Assembly: GCA_037176905.1 (NCBI GenBank)
Contig: JBBBWG010026956.1
Span: forward strand, 1 to 64,000
Length of the DNA: 64,000 nt
DNA from: Azolla pinnata
Lineage: Eukaryota > Streptophyta > Polypodiopsida > Salviniales > Salviniaceae
Direction of reading: 5' to 3'
Shown here piece by piece: positions 38,100 to 51,194 of the stretch. Position numbers and translations under genes: made by a program. Below the pieces are notes generated by a model. The model made no database searches. It worked only from the letters and a program-made list of their open reading frames with translations, and was not told the DNA's origin. The first letter of the stretch is position 1; every line of letters begins with the position of its first letter.

Positions 38100-39701
38100 A
38101 TCTTGTCGAACCTGTTAGTTTTTTTTGTGAACTTCCATGAATCCAATGTGCCCTTGTGAATGAACTGTTTGTGATGTGATCATATCACAACTCATTCATA
38201 GTTCACAGTTATGATCGCATCGCGATTCATTCGCAGTTCCGATGATCGTAATTGACGGTTGTCATGATCTCGTGGGTTGAGACACGATTATCGTGGCGAT
38301 AGTTCCGATGATAGGGCCGGATGAGAGCAATACCCAACTTTTGTTAGATGATTGACAACTGGTTTTCCTAGGGTGGAAAAGAGCTCTATACGATTTCTAG
38401 CCATGAATGCACTGTTGTTGCTGTGGCGCTTATACAGTGTATAGCTTAGAAAAGGTCGAGAGAGAGAGAAAGTTGATTTTGCAGTTTTTACAATTATTTT
38501 ATATTGAAACTTTGTTTTAAATATGAGTTAAATTTATGTCATTTTGTATTACAATACCTTAAAAGGTTAGTCCATACCATATCATTATTTTTAAAATAGT
38601 TTCGATACCAAGTGTTTTTTTGTATTGTCATGTTATTTCAGTACAAACGTATATTTATGAGAGCAAGGTTGTCAAGTATGTTCGTTACGATATGATATCA
38701 TACATATTTAATGCATTAATATGTGTATAGTACATCTTGATTTAAAAGTATGTTAAATGAACTTTTTAAAATTTTTAAATACTTATCAAATACGTAGAAT
38801 ATGCACTTATCAAATATGTAAAAAATGCAGTGGCACTTACAAAGTGTATAGCTCAGAAAGTTGATCATTATCTTCAAGGGTCAAATATGACCATTGAGAT
38901 AAAAAAGAATACATTTTATATGATACATTCGGTTATGAGTAATGGCTCTTGACATTCGAGGAGTTTACTAATGAATGTCACAACTGAGAGTGCACGGTGA
39001 GGTTGTAAGAGGAATGCATGTAAGCATTGGCTTTGGTTCATGATATATGGAAAGCACATTCAAACGTGTTCAAATGTTGGGCATTGTAGTAAAGCGAGAT
39101 ATTCAGATTTTCAAACTTATTCAACACAGGGTATGCGTAGTTGGGCTAGTGTCAAATCCCTAGCAAGAGTCTTATCTTTCTTCGTATTCAGTCTTACATA
39201 CTAATTCTATCATGCCACAAGTCATCGATCATATTCGGTCTATTCCAAGTCATACATCATGCACAATCTATCCAAAGTCATATATCATACATAGTCTAAT
39301 ACTTTCCTAATTACAAGAGAACCCATGTTCGAGTTCAAGCAGAGGACAATACAAGTCTGAGTAATCCTGATAAAGCGGGGCGGCCGATCGAGTGGAACAG
39401 ATGCACAACTAAAGCTACTTAAAACTCCTCTCCGTTTTTTTTCCGCCGATTCACCCACCAGATTCAGGCATTAATACAGCCAGTCCGTCAGATGTGGACA
39501 TTGACGCGATTCGCCCACCGGAATCTGCTTTTATACAGCCAATCTCGAGCATTTTTATACGGTCAATCTCAGGCATTGTTATACAGTCAATCTCGGGCAT
39601 TGTTACACGGTCAATCTCGGGCATTGAACACGACCACGTGTTTACGACAGCCACGGGATCCATCGCTAGAACCGACATTTCTCTCGTTCAGGTGGTGTTT
39701 G
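38100..39701. other. Intergenic upstream of NPF and M16 genes
   Basis: AT-rich sequence between two divergent genes. It contains the second copy of a dispersed repeat (38470-38608) and a repeated CGGTCAATCTC(A/G)GGCATTG unit (about 39540-39625). No gene seen. Confidence 0.55.
38470..38608 (+). repeat. Dispersed repeat, copy B
   Basis: Diverged relative of 3415-3560, in the same orientation, sharing AAAGTTGATTT, TTATGTCATTT, TATTACAATACCTT and a TTTTAAAATAGTTT(C)GATA end. Confidence 0.55.
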
Positions 39702-39943
39702 ATTAGGGTTAGGGTTAGGGTTAGGGTTAGGGTTAGGGTTAAGGTTAGGATTAGGGTTAGGGTTAGGGTTAGGGTTAAGGTTAGGGTTAGGGTTAGGGTT
39801 AGGGTTAAGATTAGGGTTAGGGTTAAAGTTAGGATTAGGGTTAGGGTTAGGGTTAAGGTTAGGGTTAGGGTTAGGGTTAAGGTTAGGGTTAGGGTTAGGG
39901 TTAGGGTTAGGGTTAAGGTTAGGGTTAGGGTTAGGGTTAGGGT
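39702..39943 (+). repeat. TTAGGG hexamer array, 240 bp
   Basis: About forty 6-bp GGGTTA units with regular variants (TTAAGG, TTAGGA). This is the human-type 6-bp unit, not the 7-bp plant unit. The array ends about 75 bp before an upstream ATG and 175 bp before the M16 start codon, so it lies in the promoter or 5' UTR. Confidence 0.97.
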
Positions 39944-40015
39944 TTTGCAGAAACAACAGGGCATTCTGGAGAATTTGGGAAAAGTACGTAGAAAGAAAGA
40001 GGAGCTTCTGCTGCA

Positions 40016-40039
40016 ATGGCGTCCTTGACCGATTTCTAG
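40016..40039 (+). promoter_or_regulatory. Possible upstream ORF of the M16 gene (MASLTDF)
   Basis: A seven-codon frame with its own stop, starting 102 bp before the main ATG at 40118. It could reduce translation of the main frame if it is in the transcript. The transcription start is unknown. Confidence 0.35.
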
Positions 40040-40117
40040 GGTTTCAGCAGCCTCTGTCTGCTAACCCTAACCATCACCGCCGACGTCTTCTCGAAGCCTC
40101 TGCTGCCGCTCTCGTCC

Positions 40118-43100
40118 ATGGAGCTCCTGCCGCCTCAGCCTTCGCATGGCTTCAAGTCCCTGAAGCTCCTCCAAAACTTGAGCCTCGAAGATCGCCTCTC
40201 CGAGCTCCCCTTCGGTGCCGATTCCGGTGTGCTCAACAATGGCATCCGCTACTATGTCCGCTCGAATCCCAAGCCCCGGCATCGCGCCGCGCTCGCCCTC
40301 GGAGTGAAAGTCGGGTATGTCCATCTCGTGTGAGCCTGTTTGGCTGCTTTTGTCGCTGTATGTACGCCCCTTGATGATGATGATGATGATGATGATGATG
40401 CTACTGCACTCGTTCGATTAGCCCGTGATGATGCTGCACTTGTTATTCGATTAGAACGTGTTTTGTGATGCAGTAACGTTGACAGAAACATTGACCATGC
40501 TCCTTTGTTCATGCTAGCTTTTGATCTGTACTTCTGGCACAAGAAGATGTCTACCGGCATGGACTTTGCATAGAATGTGGCCTTTTGATCCGTTCTTTCT
40601 GCTGTAGTTGTCAATATTTTCTTTCTACATAGAAACTTGTCAATAGATGGCTCATTAGTGAAATCGTGCGTAATCCGATGTGATCCTGAATTAGCCTCGA
40701 TCACAAGAAGTTTTTCTTTGGTACATTCAAAGACGGTAAAAGGACATAACCATGGAGCAGCGAAGAAGATCTTAGGCTATCATATTCTTGCACATTTGCA
40801 GCTTCAAGGGTTAGATCCAAATTATGGTTCCGTAGTGGGAGTGATCTTGTAATGCTCCCTGTTTAGCCTCGTAATGCTCTGCAAATGTAGGTGACATAAC
40901 CGTAGCTTTAGTTGCTGTCTGCCGTGAATTTTGTTTGGTCTGAATTCGCTGTACTTATCCTATGTTCTATCGAGCCTGAAGTTACAAGGCCGTCTATAGA
41001 GCACTGGTTCAGGAGTTGGCACAATCGAAGGAAACTTATTATACTCAAATGATGAATGGTCGATGATTGATTGATTTGAAGAATGTCGTAGGTTGATGAA
41101 GGATGAATTGATCAAAGATGAGTTGATGGGTCGATAAAAGATAAGTTGATGACTAATAAAAGACTGTTGGGGTCTTATGCCGTATACCAGGACCATCACA
41201 ACCATGGTTACATAAAACCACCGAACTGGTTGCATGTAGAAAGCAATGGTTTTGTGCACGCGTAATTACCTATGGGTATTTTAACATCCTAATGATAGGT
41301 ATCCTATTGGTACATACAATGTTTCATGTGTTGGAGGTTTAGGTTTCAAAATCTCACCCTTTACAAATATATCATTTTTGCTATCGTAAGCTTATAAATT
41401 CATAATACTATTATACCCCATATCCAGGGTGGTTTCACGCTATGTGCCGAAAGCATCAAGACACTGTTTAGTCCATTGCCAATGTATCCTATGCAGTACA
41501 TTCTAGATGTACATTCTAGAATGCAAAAATCACAGTTAATGCGTTGATGTAACATGTCCTGTGTATTTCAATTCAACAAATTTGGTGAATGTTCGATTAA
41601 CAGAAAAGGCCTACTCTTTTTGAGAAAAATTACTACTAATGTGCCCACAGGGAGATGAACTGGGAAGAGTCAATACGTATGCAATGAGATGATAGGGAGA
41701 ATCCGTGTACCCAAGTTGCTGAACTTGGAAGAATTATTATGCTCACAATGCAATCAGAAAAACGAGGAAGAGTTTCTGTATGACTCAAAAATATAAAGCA
41801 TTCGATAGAAAATGTAGTTTTTGTTGAAGGCTCGCATCTGCCAAATAATGAGACAAGATCCATTTATTTTAGAATACGTAAGAAGAGACTTTCAGTCCAT
41901 GTGAGCCATTTGCCAATTTTCTCTCTTCTGTAGGAACCTTGCTAACTGGATTCTCAATGACATCTTTTTTGAGCACATGCTGCTGTAAGCATTGCGAGCC
42001 ATGGTGGTCTACATATCTTTGACAAAAGATTAAGCCATTGCAACATTGTGAAGCATGGATTTATATACTGAAAAACGTTATAGCAATTGTATCATCAATT
42101 TTGGAAATAAAGACCATTTCGTACAGTCTCTAGAATTTTCTCCATACTTGTTTCATAAAATGGGCTATATTACTGGATCACAAACTTATCCTAGCATAGA
42201 TGTATCCTGTGGAAACAGTTTCGAGTCAGCATCACATGAAAATGTAACCCTAGTACTTTAGATTGTTGGATTTGCAGCTACCAAATTGTACTTGGGAGTG
42301 GATTTTTATCTCATTGTAGCAGTTTCTGCTTGCAGATGCTTTCTTTCTTTCACCTCTGCATGATTCAATCGTTTTTGTAGAGAGACAGAATTGTGTGCCA
42401 GTCTTAGGACAAGCTAGTAACAGATTTGATTTTGTGGAACTAATTAAGGTGATTTGATAAGAATGCTAATAAGTGCTATAAACTTTTCCAAACAAGGACA
42501 AAATCTAAAGTCTTATTAGAGAAAAGTTGATGGATTGTATGAAGGCTCCGAAATAACAACATGTTCTAATGCCTGACTGGAATTATTCACAATTACAAAT
42601 TAGCTGTATAATGAGATTCTATATTTGTTAATTATCCTTTTTAATATCTCAACATGCAAATGTACATTTTTTCTTCTCGAGAGGATCATGTAAATATTCT
42701 GAATGTTTCTTTTCTTTTCTTTTCACTATGAGGCAGTTTAAGCTCTGTACAGTCTAGTTCACACAGATTTCCATTTTTTTTCTTGTTGTAAATGGCAGGT
42801 CTGTACTAGAAGAAGATGATCAACGTGGTGTAGCACATATTGTGGAACATCTTGCATTCAGTGCTACAAAAAGCTACACGAATCATGACATTGTTAAATT
42901 TTTGGAGAGCATTGGGGCGGAGTTTGGTGCATGCCAGAATGCATCTACTTCACCAGATGAAACCATTTTTGAACTTTTGGTCCCTATTGACAAGCCAGAA
43001 CTTCTGTCTAATGCTATATCCATACTTGCTGATTTCAGCACTGAGGTGCAATTTTTTCTAGTCCAATACATGTGAGGTTCAAAACTTCATTGTTTCTGAC

Positions 43101-46100
43101 AAGACTTCAGTATTGTAGATTCGTATTTCTGATGAAGACTTGGAGAAGGAGAGAGGAGCAGTTTTCGAGGAATATAGGGGTGGGCGCAATGCTCTTGGAA
43201 GGATGCAGGAATCTCATTGGATGCTGATGATGAAAGGATCCAGAGTATGTAAAAATACATAATGTGAATGATGTCATCTCTTGAGAAGATGCAATCTAGA
43301 TTCCATAGCATTTAAGGATATTCACAGATGGTTCATTTCCAGTATGCAGAGCGACAACCAATTGGATTAGAGAAGATCATTAGGACAGTTCCTGCCAACC
43401 GAGTGAGAGATTTTTATCACAGATGGTATAAACCAGAGCATATGACAGTAGTGGTGGTGGGTGATTTTGAGGACACTAAGGTAAGAAATTCTAAACCACT
43501 GCTCAAAGTGGATTGGTGCAGTGTAAACCCAAGGAATTTCAGATTTAATTTACATGGTTACGTATGTAAGAATGTAGCGAACAAAAAATCTAATTAGGCT
43601 ACATGCACCTGCTGAACCTGACAGAGGAGGTATAGGCCAGTGGCATGACTAAATAATCTCGCTGATTGTGCTGTAAAACTGCATCTATCTGACTGGTGAA
43701 ATATTTGACTGGTTTCCTATAGCTCCAGGGATGGAGTACTTGTTGTATAGTCATATCTTAGGGTTCTTTTGAGATCAGGATTTCATAGCATGCTGAAGTG
43801 GAAACGTGTTAGTACATTGTTCACATGAGAATACTGTTTTGATCGTGTGATATGTTTAATTAGATTTCCCTACCTCAACTTCTGGTTTCCTGGTTGTATC
43901 AATCTAGACCAATGTTGGACATTGTTATGAATACTTGGCCAAGTGAATATTCTTCTTGTCGTTGATTCGAGCTTATCTCTTTCAGAGTGTTGTAGCACTT
44001 ATACAGACACATTTCGAGGATAAATATGCGGACCTGGATGGACAAATTCCAACAAGCATTCCAATTTACCCTGTTCCAGATCACAATGAACCTCGGTTTT
44101 CTTGTTTTGGAGAAGCAGAAGCAGGAGGAGTGAGTGGGACTTTGATGTGTCCTTGATATTCAGTGTTTTTTCTCTAACTGAAATTTGGACTAACTTAAGT
44201 TCTGTGTCAGTCTGCAGTTGTTATAAGCTGCAAACATCCTGCTAGGGGCTATAAAACTGTTGAAGATTATAGATTTTCATTAGTCGAGGGAATGTTTCAC
44301 ACTGCTTTGAACCAAAGATTTTTCAAGATTTCAAGACAAAAGAACCCACCCTTTTTCTCTTGCTCTTCAGCTGGAGATAATCTTGTGGTGCCAGTCAAAG
44401 CATATCTTTTGTCGGGAAGTTGTAAAGAAAAAGGGACACTAGTAGCACTAGAATCAATTCTTACTGAGGTGTGTTCCAGGTTCATGTTCCACACACTATC
44501 TCACCTCCAGATTGTTATCTAAAACGTCACCTTTGATACCGGAAATTAATGGTTAAATGACTTAAACTTTGATGACTTTATCAGATTGCCAGAGTGCGTC
44601 AGCATGGGTTTTCAGACCGTGAAATCGCCATTGTTCGTGCTTTTCTAATGGCAGATATTGAATCAGCTTATCTTGAAAAGGATCAGATGCAATCAACAGC
44701 TTTACGAGACGAATATCTGCAGGTATGAACATTTCGCAAATAGAATGTTTCCCAAGATTTTTTATGTAACTTGCCTGGAAACAATTGAAGGCACACACTA
44801 CTGCACTATTAAAATCTTTGGTTATGAAAGCTAGTATTCTTCCATTGAGCATTCAAAAGGATGAACTGAACTTTCCATAAGCTTGATTTGAAGCTTATGT
44901 AGTTACGTATTTTGACAATAAACTTTGAATATGTGATTTCCAGCACTTCTTGCATGGAGAGCCTGTTGTTGGTATTGAATATGAAGCACAACTGCAAAAG
45001 ACTCTTTTACCTCGTGAGTACAGGCACATGCAGCATTATATAGTTCTTGAGGCCTTAAGGTATTCTTTTCTTGATGTCTCAGTTGTGTTCTCAAATTGTT
45101 AGATCTATGCATTTGACAGAAATAACATCAGCAGAGGTTTCCAAGATTGCAGAGAATTATCGCACAACTTGTAGCTGTGTGATAAAGACTGTAGAACCAC
45201 GTTCATGGACGACACATGAAGATCTGAAGGCAATTGTTTCTAAAGTTCAAGCTTTAGAAGATTCTCAAGCGATACTTCCTTGGGAAGAGGAGAAAATACC
45301 TGAAGAAATAGTTGAGGCTAAACCTACTCCTGGGTGAGGCTTTATACTGTTCATGAAGACACTGTTTCTGTACTGAATATTTTTGGATTGAAGGGTACTT
45401 TCTAAAAGTCCTGAGAAAATATGTGGGTGAATAGTTACAAACCTTTCCAATAAGTTTTAAGTAACAACATATACGGTACCTTAAAAAGCTGTGAGGATTC
45501 ATTTATTTTTGACATTCTTTAGTAAACTTCGTTCTGAATTGATTTATATGTATAGTGAGTTGACTTTGAATGTCCTATGCATCATTGGTGTCCACAGCAT
45601 TTCAGGCACTATCTGGACCGTGTTCTCTCCTTTTACTTTGTTTATTTCTAGAAAATAACGAAACAATTCTAATTTAATAATGATGCAGGAGCATTGTGTC
45701 ACAGACATATATTCCAGAGTTGGATTCCACTGAATTAGTCCTTAGCAATGGGATGCGAATCTGCTACAAAAGTACCAACTTTTTGGAGGACCAGGTAGAG
45801 TATTTGAGCTACACTAGGCATGTGGAATTTTGGCTCTCTTAAACTGAACTAATCTTCCTTTTAAGTGTTGTTTTTGTAGGTTCTCTTTACTGGATTTTCT
45901 TATGGAGGTCTTTCAGAAGTATCCCGGAGTGACTTCCTTTCATGCTCAATGGGATCTTCAATAGCTGGTGAGATTGGTGTCTTTGGACACAAGCCATCAA
46001 TGCTTTCAGACATGCTGGCAGGAAAAAGAGCAGAAGTCGGGATGAAAGTAGGTGCCTACATGCGTACCTTTTCAGGGGACTGTTCCCCTTCTGATCTTGA

Positions 46101-48557
46101 TGTAGCGCTTCAGGTATTTTTTCTTTTGTAACCATCAAAACGAAATTTCAGCAACATCATACTGGGGCAGAGATTGGTCCTCCTCTCTATTTATTGGTGA
46201 TGGCATCAGCCTTAGTATGCAATTTTTGGTAATACAGCTTGTTTACCAGCTGTTTATCACCCAAGTTACACCTGGTGATGAAGAAGTTAAGCTGGTTATG
46301 CAAATGACAAAAGAAGCAATATTGGCACAAGAAAGGGATCCATTGACATCCTTCTCTAATCGTGTACGAGAACTCAACTATGGGAGCTCCTATTATTTCA
46401 AGGTAGGGTGAACTCTGATTGTGTGCATGTCTTGAAGCTCCAAAATTGCTTATAACTTGAATATAGAGACCCTTCATTCATGTTTTGGTTAAATTTGTTG
46501 TAGCCAGTGACCATTAAGGATCTAAAAAAAATTGATCCAAGAAAGGCTTGTCAGTACTTTGATGACTGCTTCAAAGATCCATCTACGTTCACTGTTGCTT
46601 TAGTGGGAAATATTGATCACCAAACAGCACTACCTCTGATCCTTCAGTACCTGGTATCATCAGTCACTGTTGCTTTAGTGGGCCTGTTTTTGGATTGCAG
46701 AGGTCTTACTAAATTTACTTATCCAGGGAGGGATACCCAAGCCTGAGCAGCCAGTGATGTGCTTTCAAAGAGATGAACTTACAGGCCTCCCCTTCAGTTT
46801 TCCGTCTAAAGTTGTGAGGTGGAATATACTAGGGGGACTCATATATTCCATGTTTGCATAATTATCAGATTTTTAAATTGGCATTTTTTTTTTCTTATGG
46901 TGCAGAGAAGAGGTTCGGCGACATATGATAGAGGCACAGTCTTCGGTTCAGTTAACTTTTCCAATTGAACTGAGAGGCCCAAACGTGGTATGCTGTCTTT
47001 TAAAGTAATTGCGGAGTGTAATGTGTTTTCTACTTGGTTTAACTATGCTGTTGGTTGTGGCTGTAAAATTAGAACTTAGATGCAACTATATTCAGCTCAT
47101 AATTGTTCCCAAGTAGGCATCAAAACACGAGTGAGTTTGATGAAAGAAAATTGATCATTTCTGGCTTTGATCCATACAGTTTACCACGCTGAAAATCAAA
47201 TATGTTATAGATGTATATTAGGTAAAAATCCCCATCTCTGTTGTTTCCATTCATGAAAAGCTAAAATTCGCTTGGCTTCAGCTTGTCTTCAAGCATCTGA
47301 TTTGCTTTGATATGTGCTCCTTTAACATGGGCAAATCTTTCTCACCTCAACTTTAAGCTGCCATAAGAGAATTTTTTATGTAGATGGAGGAGGTGCATCT
47401 CACGGATTTCATCTGCAAGCTTCTTGAAACTCGAATAATGCAAATCCTGCGCTTCAAGCATGGCCAGGTAGCATTCATCACCTATCAAATTGTATCAACA
47501 GTGATGTTAGTCCTCAGTAATGCCTGCATTCTTTATATTTTTGTGTCTCAGGTTTATTCTGCTGCAGTTACTGCTTTCCTCGGTGGTAATAAACCTTCAC
47601 GAGCAGGCAATGTTCGAGGGGATATCGCAATAAGCTTTTCATGTGATCCTGAATCTTCTTGGAGGCTGGTAAATTGTTTGGTTTCCATCTTCGCATGGAT
47701 GTCAGTAGCTTTTTGATGATGATGAGATTTTTGTCTAGATCGATATTGCTCTTGATGAGGTGATGGCTCTCCAAGGCTCAGGACCAAAAGAAGAAGATGT
47801 GGCGTCAATTCTAGAGATAGAACAACGGGCATTTGAAAATGGACAGCAGGTAAGGAATTCAACCAGGCATAACTTTTTTTTCAAAATTTTTCACTTGTAG
47901 CAGTCTAAGATGTACAGAAACTTTCATGAATGCTTACAGGAAAACAGCTACTGGTTGGATCGTCTGATTCGTGCGTATCAATCTCGCATCTACACTGGGA
48001 ATGTGAAGGAATCTTTCCAGGTATAACAAGATGAAGGATTCTATTGTTTCTAGGAGAAGATGGAAACGCAAAGCATCTCAGCCAAAACACATACTAGGAG
48101 AAGCATGTTAATGTATATGTTTGTCTCTGTGTAAACGGATGGGTAGAGAACTGCTACTTAATCGTATTTCCTTCCCAACTCAAAGGTACAAGATGAGTGG
48201 AGGAACACAGTGCGTGCCATGCTTAAAGCATCCAGCATGCAAGAGGCTTTGCAGAAGATATTACCATCACCATCAAGGAGCCAATACACTGCAGTCATTT
48301 TGATGCCTCGGCTTCCATTGTTCCAGCAAGCTATTGCATTCTTTGCTTCGGCGGAGCCACATCTTACCAGAGAGAAGGTGCTGAGCCACATCATTGTTAT
48401 CTATTTTTTCAGTTAATTTCTATGGTGTTTTTCCTCGTTGTCGGCAATAAGATTTCTCCCCTTTTTTTTGGTGTTGCAACGTGTGCAGGTGGTTTTAGTA
48501 GCAGCAACAGTAATGCTTATAACAGCCATTACGTGGCGATACTTACGCAAATCATAA
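40118..48557 (+). CDS. M16 zinc metallopeptidase (insulinase/pitrilysin type), membrane-anchored
   Basis: Twenty-one exons give 1004 residues: 40118-40314, 42799-43045, 43119-43244, 43343-43480, 43986-44129, 44211-44468, 44585-44722, 44944-45013, 45120-45333, 45689-45794, 45880-46113, 46238-46402, 46504-46653, 46727-46818, 46906-46987, 47384-47467, 47552-47668, 47739-47849, 47940-48020, 48186-48377, 48489-48557. It is collinear from end to end with Arabidopsis At5g56730 as I recall it. The inverted zinc motif HxxEH is HIVEH (residues 79-83); the third ligand is probably Glu159 in LEKERGAVFEEY. The second M16 half follows (FTGFSYGGLSE, AGEIGVFG, LGGNKPSR). The last exon encodes one hydrophobic segment and WRYLRKS, a tail anchor. 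Substrate unknown. The 2.5 kb intron 1 holds only a short GAT run. Exon 14 must use the donor at 46819, not the one at 46814, to keep KVVREEVRRHM in frame. Confidence 0.96.
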
Positions 48558-49989
48558 AGTTCAAAAATATGTTTGTTTAGCGGACAACCGGATTAGTCTC
48601 CGGACTAACAAACGTTGCTGAAAAAGTCAGCGTATCGAATTCGGATGAGAGAGAGAAGAGCCTCTCAGGTGAAGAAGCATTCTTTTGGCAATCGTAACGG
48701 CAGTTCTTTTTTTCCAAGTTCAACAAACAATATACATTCAAGGTCTGATTGTTATTGAGCAACATTGTGAAACATGAGCAGCATTTTGTTACAAATTTTA
48801 ACAACAAATACATTATTCAGGTTACTGGTTGTTGTTTGGCCGTATGGCACGATGTATCACAGAGGAAGAAGAATATCCTAAATGTAAACCAGGGGACCTC
48901 TTACTTACTGCGTATTTTCTCTTTTGTTTGTTTGTTTTATATACGGAGAACGCTTGGCATGATTTTTTAGGTGTGCTTATCATTCATTGTGCATGAAAAA
49001 GAGAGCAGAGAACATGGATGGTGAGATGATCTGCTGCTTGTCATCTGTGACCTATGGGAGAGGTTTGGAAGGATTTGTTCTTCCATTTGTATCCATGGCT
49101 TTTGGTACATGTTAAAGTTGAGAAGGTATACTGGCATGGTAGGCTTTTTACTGATTGGAAATATACTGTCATGGTAGGCTTTATTTACCGATCGAAAACA
49201 TCGCTGGAGGTAGCGATAAGACAAGCGGTCTGCCATTTTAACCACTGCTGACATATCTATCTGAAACCCTAAACCCCAAACCCTAAACCCTAGGACAAGG
49301 ACTCCCATCATGGGAGAAGTTACCAGCACAAAGCATTGGGAGGTGGAGGAGGTAAAGAAGCTTCTCTATGCTTTGTGCAGCAAATTCAGGTACACATATA
49401 CATACATAGATAGCCTGCAAGGCATTGCAATATCCATGTGCATTACACAAAGACAGGGCTTATATATATATATGTATATGTAGATGTATTATGTTTTTTC
49501 CTTTCTTTCTTTGTTGTGGGACAAGACAGAGTATCCTGCAGACTTAAGGCTGGAGCTTGCAGAGTGGCATTGTCATGTGCGCAATTGACGGGGAGGGGAG
49601 CATCTCCGTGCAGAGAGCACAATTTTCTTCTGTACAGAGGGTGTCGGAGGGAAAGAAGAAAAAAGTAGAAACCCTAAACCCTGAACCCTAAACCCTAAAC
49701 CCTAAACCCTAAACCGGTGCCAGAAGAGCTGATGCTGCTGCTGTCGGCCCGAGCTGTGTGAATAGCTGTTTCTGCGGCAACCAACTGAGAAGCGGTCTAA
49801 CTTACAAGCTATAGCTAAGGCCATCATCATCATCAGCCTCCATGGATGACTGAGATGGATGAGATGGTTTAGTCAGGTGTGTCAGATTGGCCAGGCCCAC
49901 AGAAAGTCAAGGGCTCAACAAGTCAAAAAGCCAGATATGGGCAAGGGAAAGTCAAGGAGGGTCTTTTAAAGGAGTCAGAGAGTCACATA
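48558..49989. other. 3' flank of M16 gene with TTTAGGG-type patches
   Basis: No gene seen. Contains short heptamer arrays at 49264-49292 (about four units) and 49669-49715 (about six CCCTAAA units), and a short tandem duplication around TACTG(G/T)CATGGTAGGCTTT near 49125-49185. Confidence 0.6.
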
Positions 49990-50515
49990 GAGATGCATGC
50001 ATCCACAGATTCATGCATACAACCATTCATACATGCAAGTCATACATATTCATGCATGCAACCATTCATACATTCATGCCTAACAATCACCCATGCATGC
50101 ATGCATGCATACATACATACCTTGCTTGATACATGAGCTCTCTCCTCTTACAAAGTTTTTACACCACCTCCACATGCATGCACACACATACATGATGTGC
50201 ATGCATGATTTGATTGACTGATTGATGGATGGATGGATGTATGGTTTCAAAAAATCCAGCACAAAATCTAGCACCAAGCCAAGCATGTCAGGAGAGGCCC
50301 CCCCTAGAGAGAGAAAATGGAGGCATATCACATCACATCACACACACACTCTCTCTCTCTCTCTACAGTGTCAGTGGCCTCCTCTCTCTACACACTCTCT
50401 CTAGACATCTGCCTTACATGTATGCATGCATGCATGCAAGCATGTGTGTGTGCATGCATGCATGTGTGTGTGTGTGCATGCATGCATGTGTGTGTGTGTG
50501 CAAGCTGATTTGACC
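49990..50515. repeat. CATG/CATA repeats, CT and GT runs
   Basis: Tetranucleotide CATG/CATA blocks at about 49990-50125 and 50410-50505, the second with GTGTGTG runs, plus a CT run near 50345-50365. They match the alternating arrays at 10.4-11.7 kb and 60.7-61.1 kb in composition. Confidence 0.85.
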
Positions 50516-50689
50516 ATTGAAAAATTCCTTTGCTTGTTGCATTCACTTCTTTGGTGCATGATGTTGATGGTGGTGGTGGTGATGATTATGATCATGATGG
50601 GCATCACATGCTGCTACTACAGATAGGGTTGTGTCAGTCAGCCATAGGGCATGCCATGCCCATGGTGAAGTTTCAGCTGGTCTACCTCA

Positions 50690-50905
50690 CCATCATCATC
50701 ATCATCATCACCATCACATTCATAACCATCACCATCACAACCATCATCACCATCACATTCATAACCATCACCATCACAACCATCATCATCATCACCTTCA
50801 CAACCACCATCATCACCACCATCATCATCATCACTTCTTCCACCACCATCATCATCATCACTTCTTCCACCACCATCATCATCACTTCTTCCACCATCAT
50901 GATCA
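50690..50905 (+). repeat. CAT/CAC trinucleotide array
   Basis: About 215 bp of CAT units with CACCATCACATTCATAACC and CACTTCTTCCACCAC sub-repeats. It gives poly-His or poly-Met/Val frames with no other support as genes. Confidence 0.92.
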
Positions 50906-51194
50906 ACCAACACACTGCCTGTACATGCATCACACACATACATGCCCCCCCCCCCCCCACACATACACATGCATTACACATTCTTGCAAGCCCTGCACAC
51001 CATCACATGCATGGGATGTGGCATTGGCCATGGTGATGGAATGCCATGCATACATGTGGAGGGATGGCAAATGTCATACATGGAGTGTGATCGATCGATC
51101 TTATCCGTTCGTATCGATGTGTCTGTCGTGTTTTTTTTACTATTATTTACGATGGGCAACGATTCGCCTTCATCGAAGATGACAGGGGGCTGAA

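Noticed and set aside
37655-38118. Poly-Lys and Phe/Ser-rich frames
   Set aside because: Products of the GAAA/GAA microsatellite upstream of the NPF gene.
39492-40028. Frames with Arg-Val or Asn-Pro/Leu-Thr repeats over the TTAGGG array
   Set aside because: Translation of a hexamer array outside any gene; no conserved flanking sequence, unlike the ANT exon.
46804-46818. Donor at 46814 for M16 exon 14
   Set aside because: Using it loses REE of the conserved KVVREEVRRHM stretch; the donor at 46819 with acceptor before 46906 keeps the alignment and phase.
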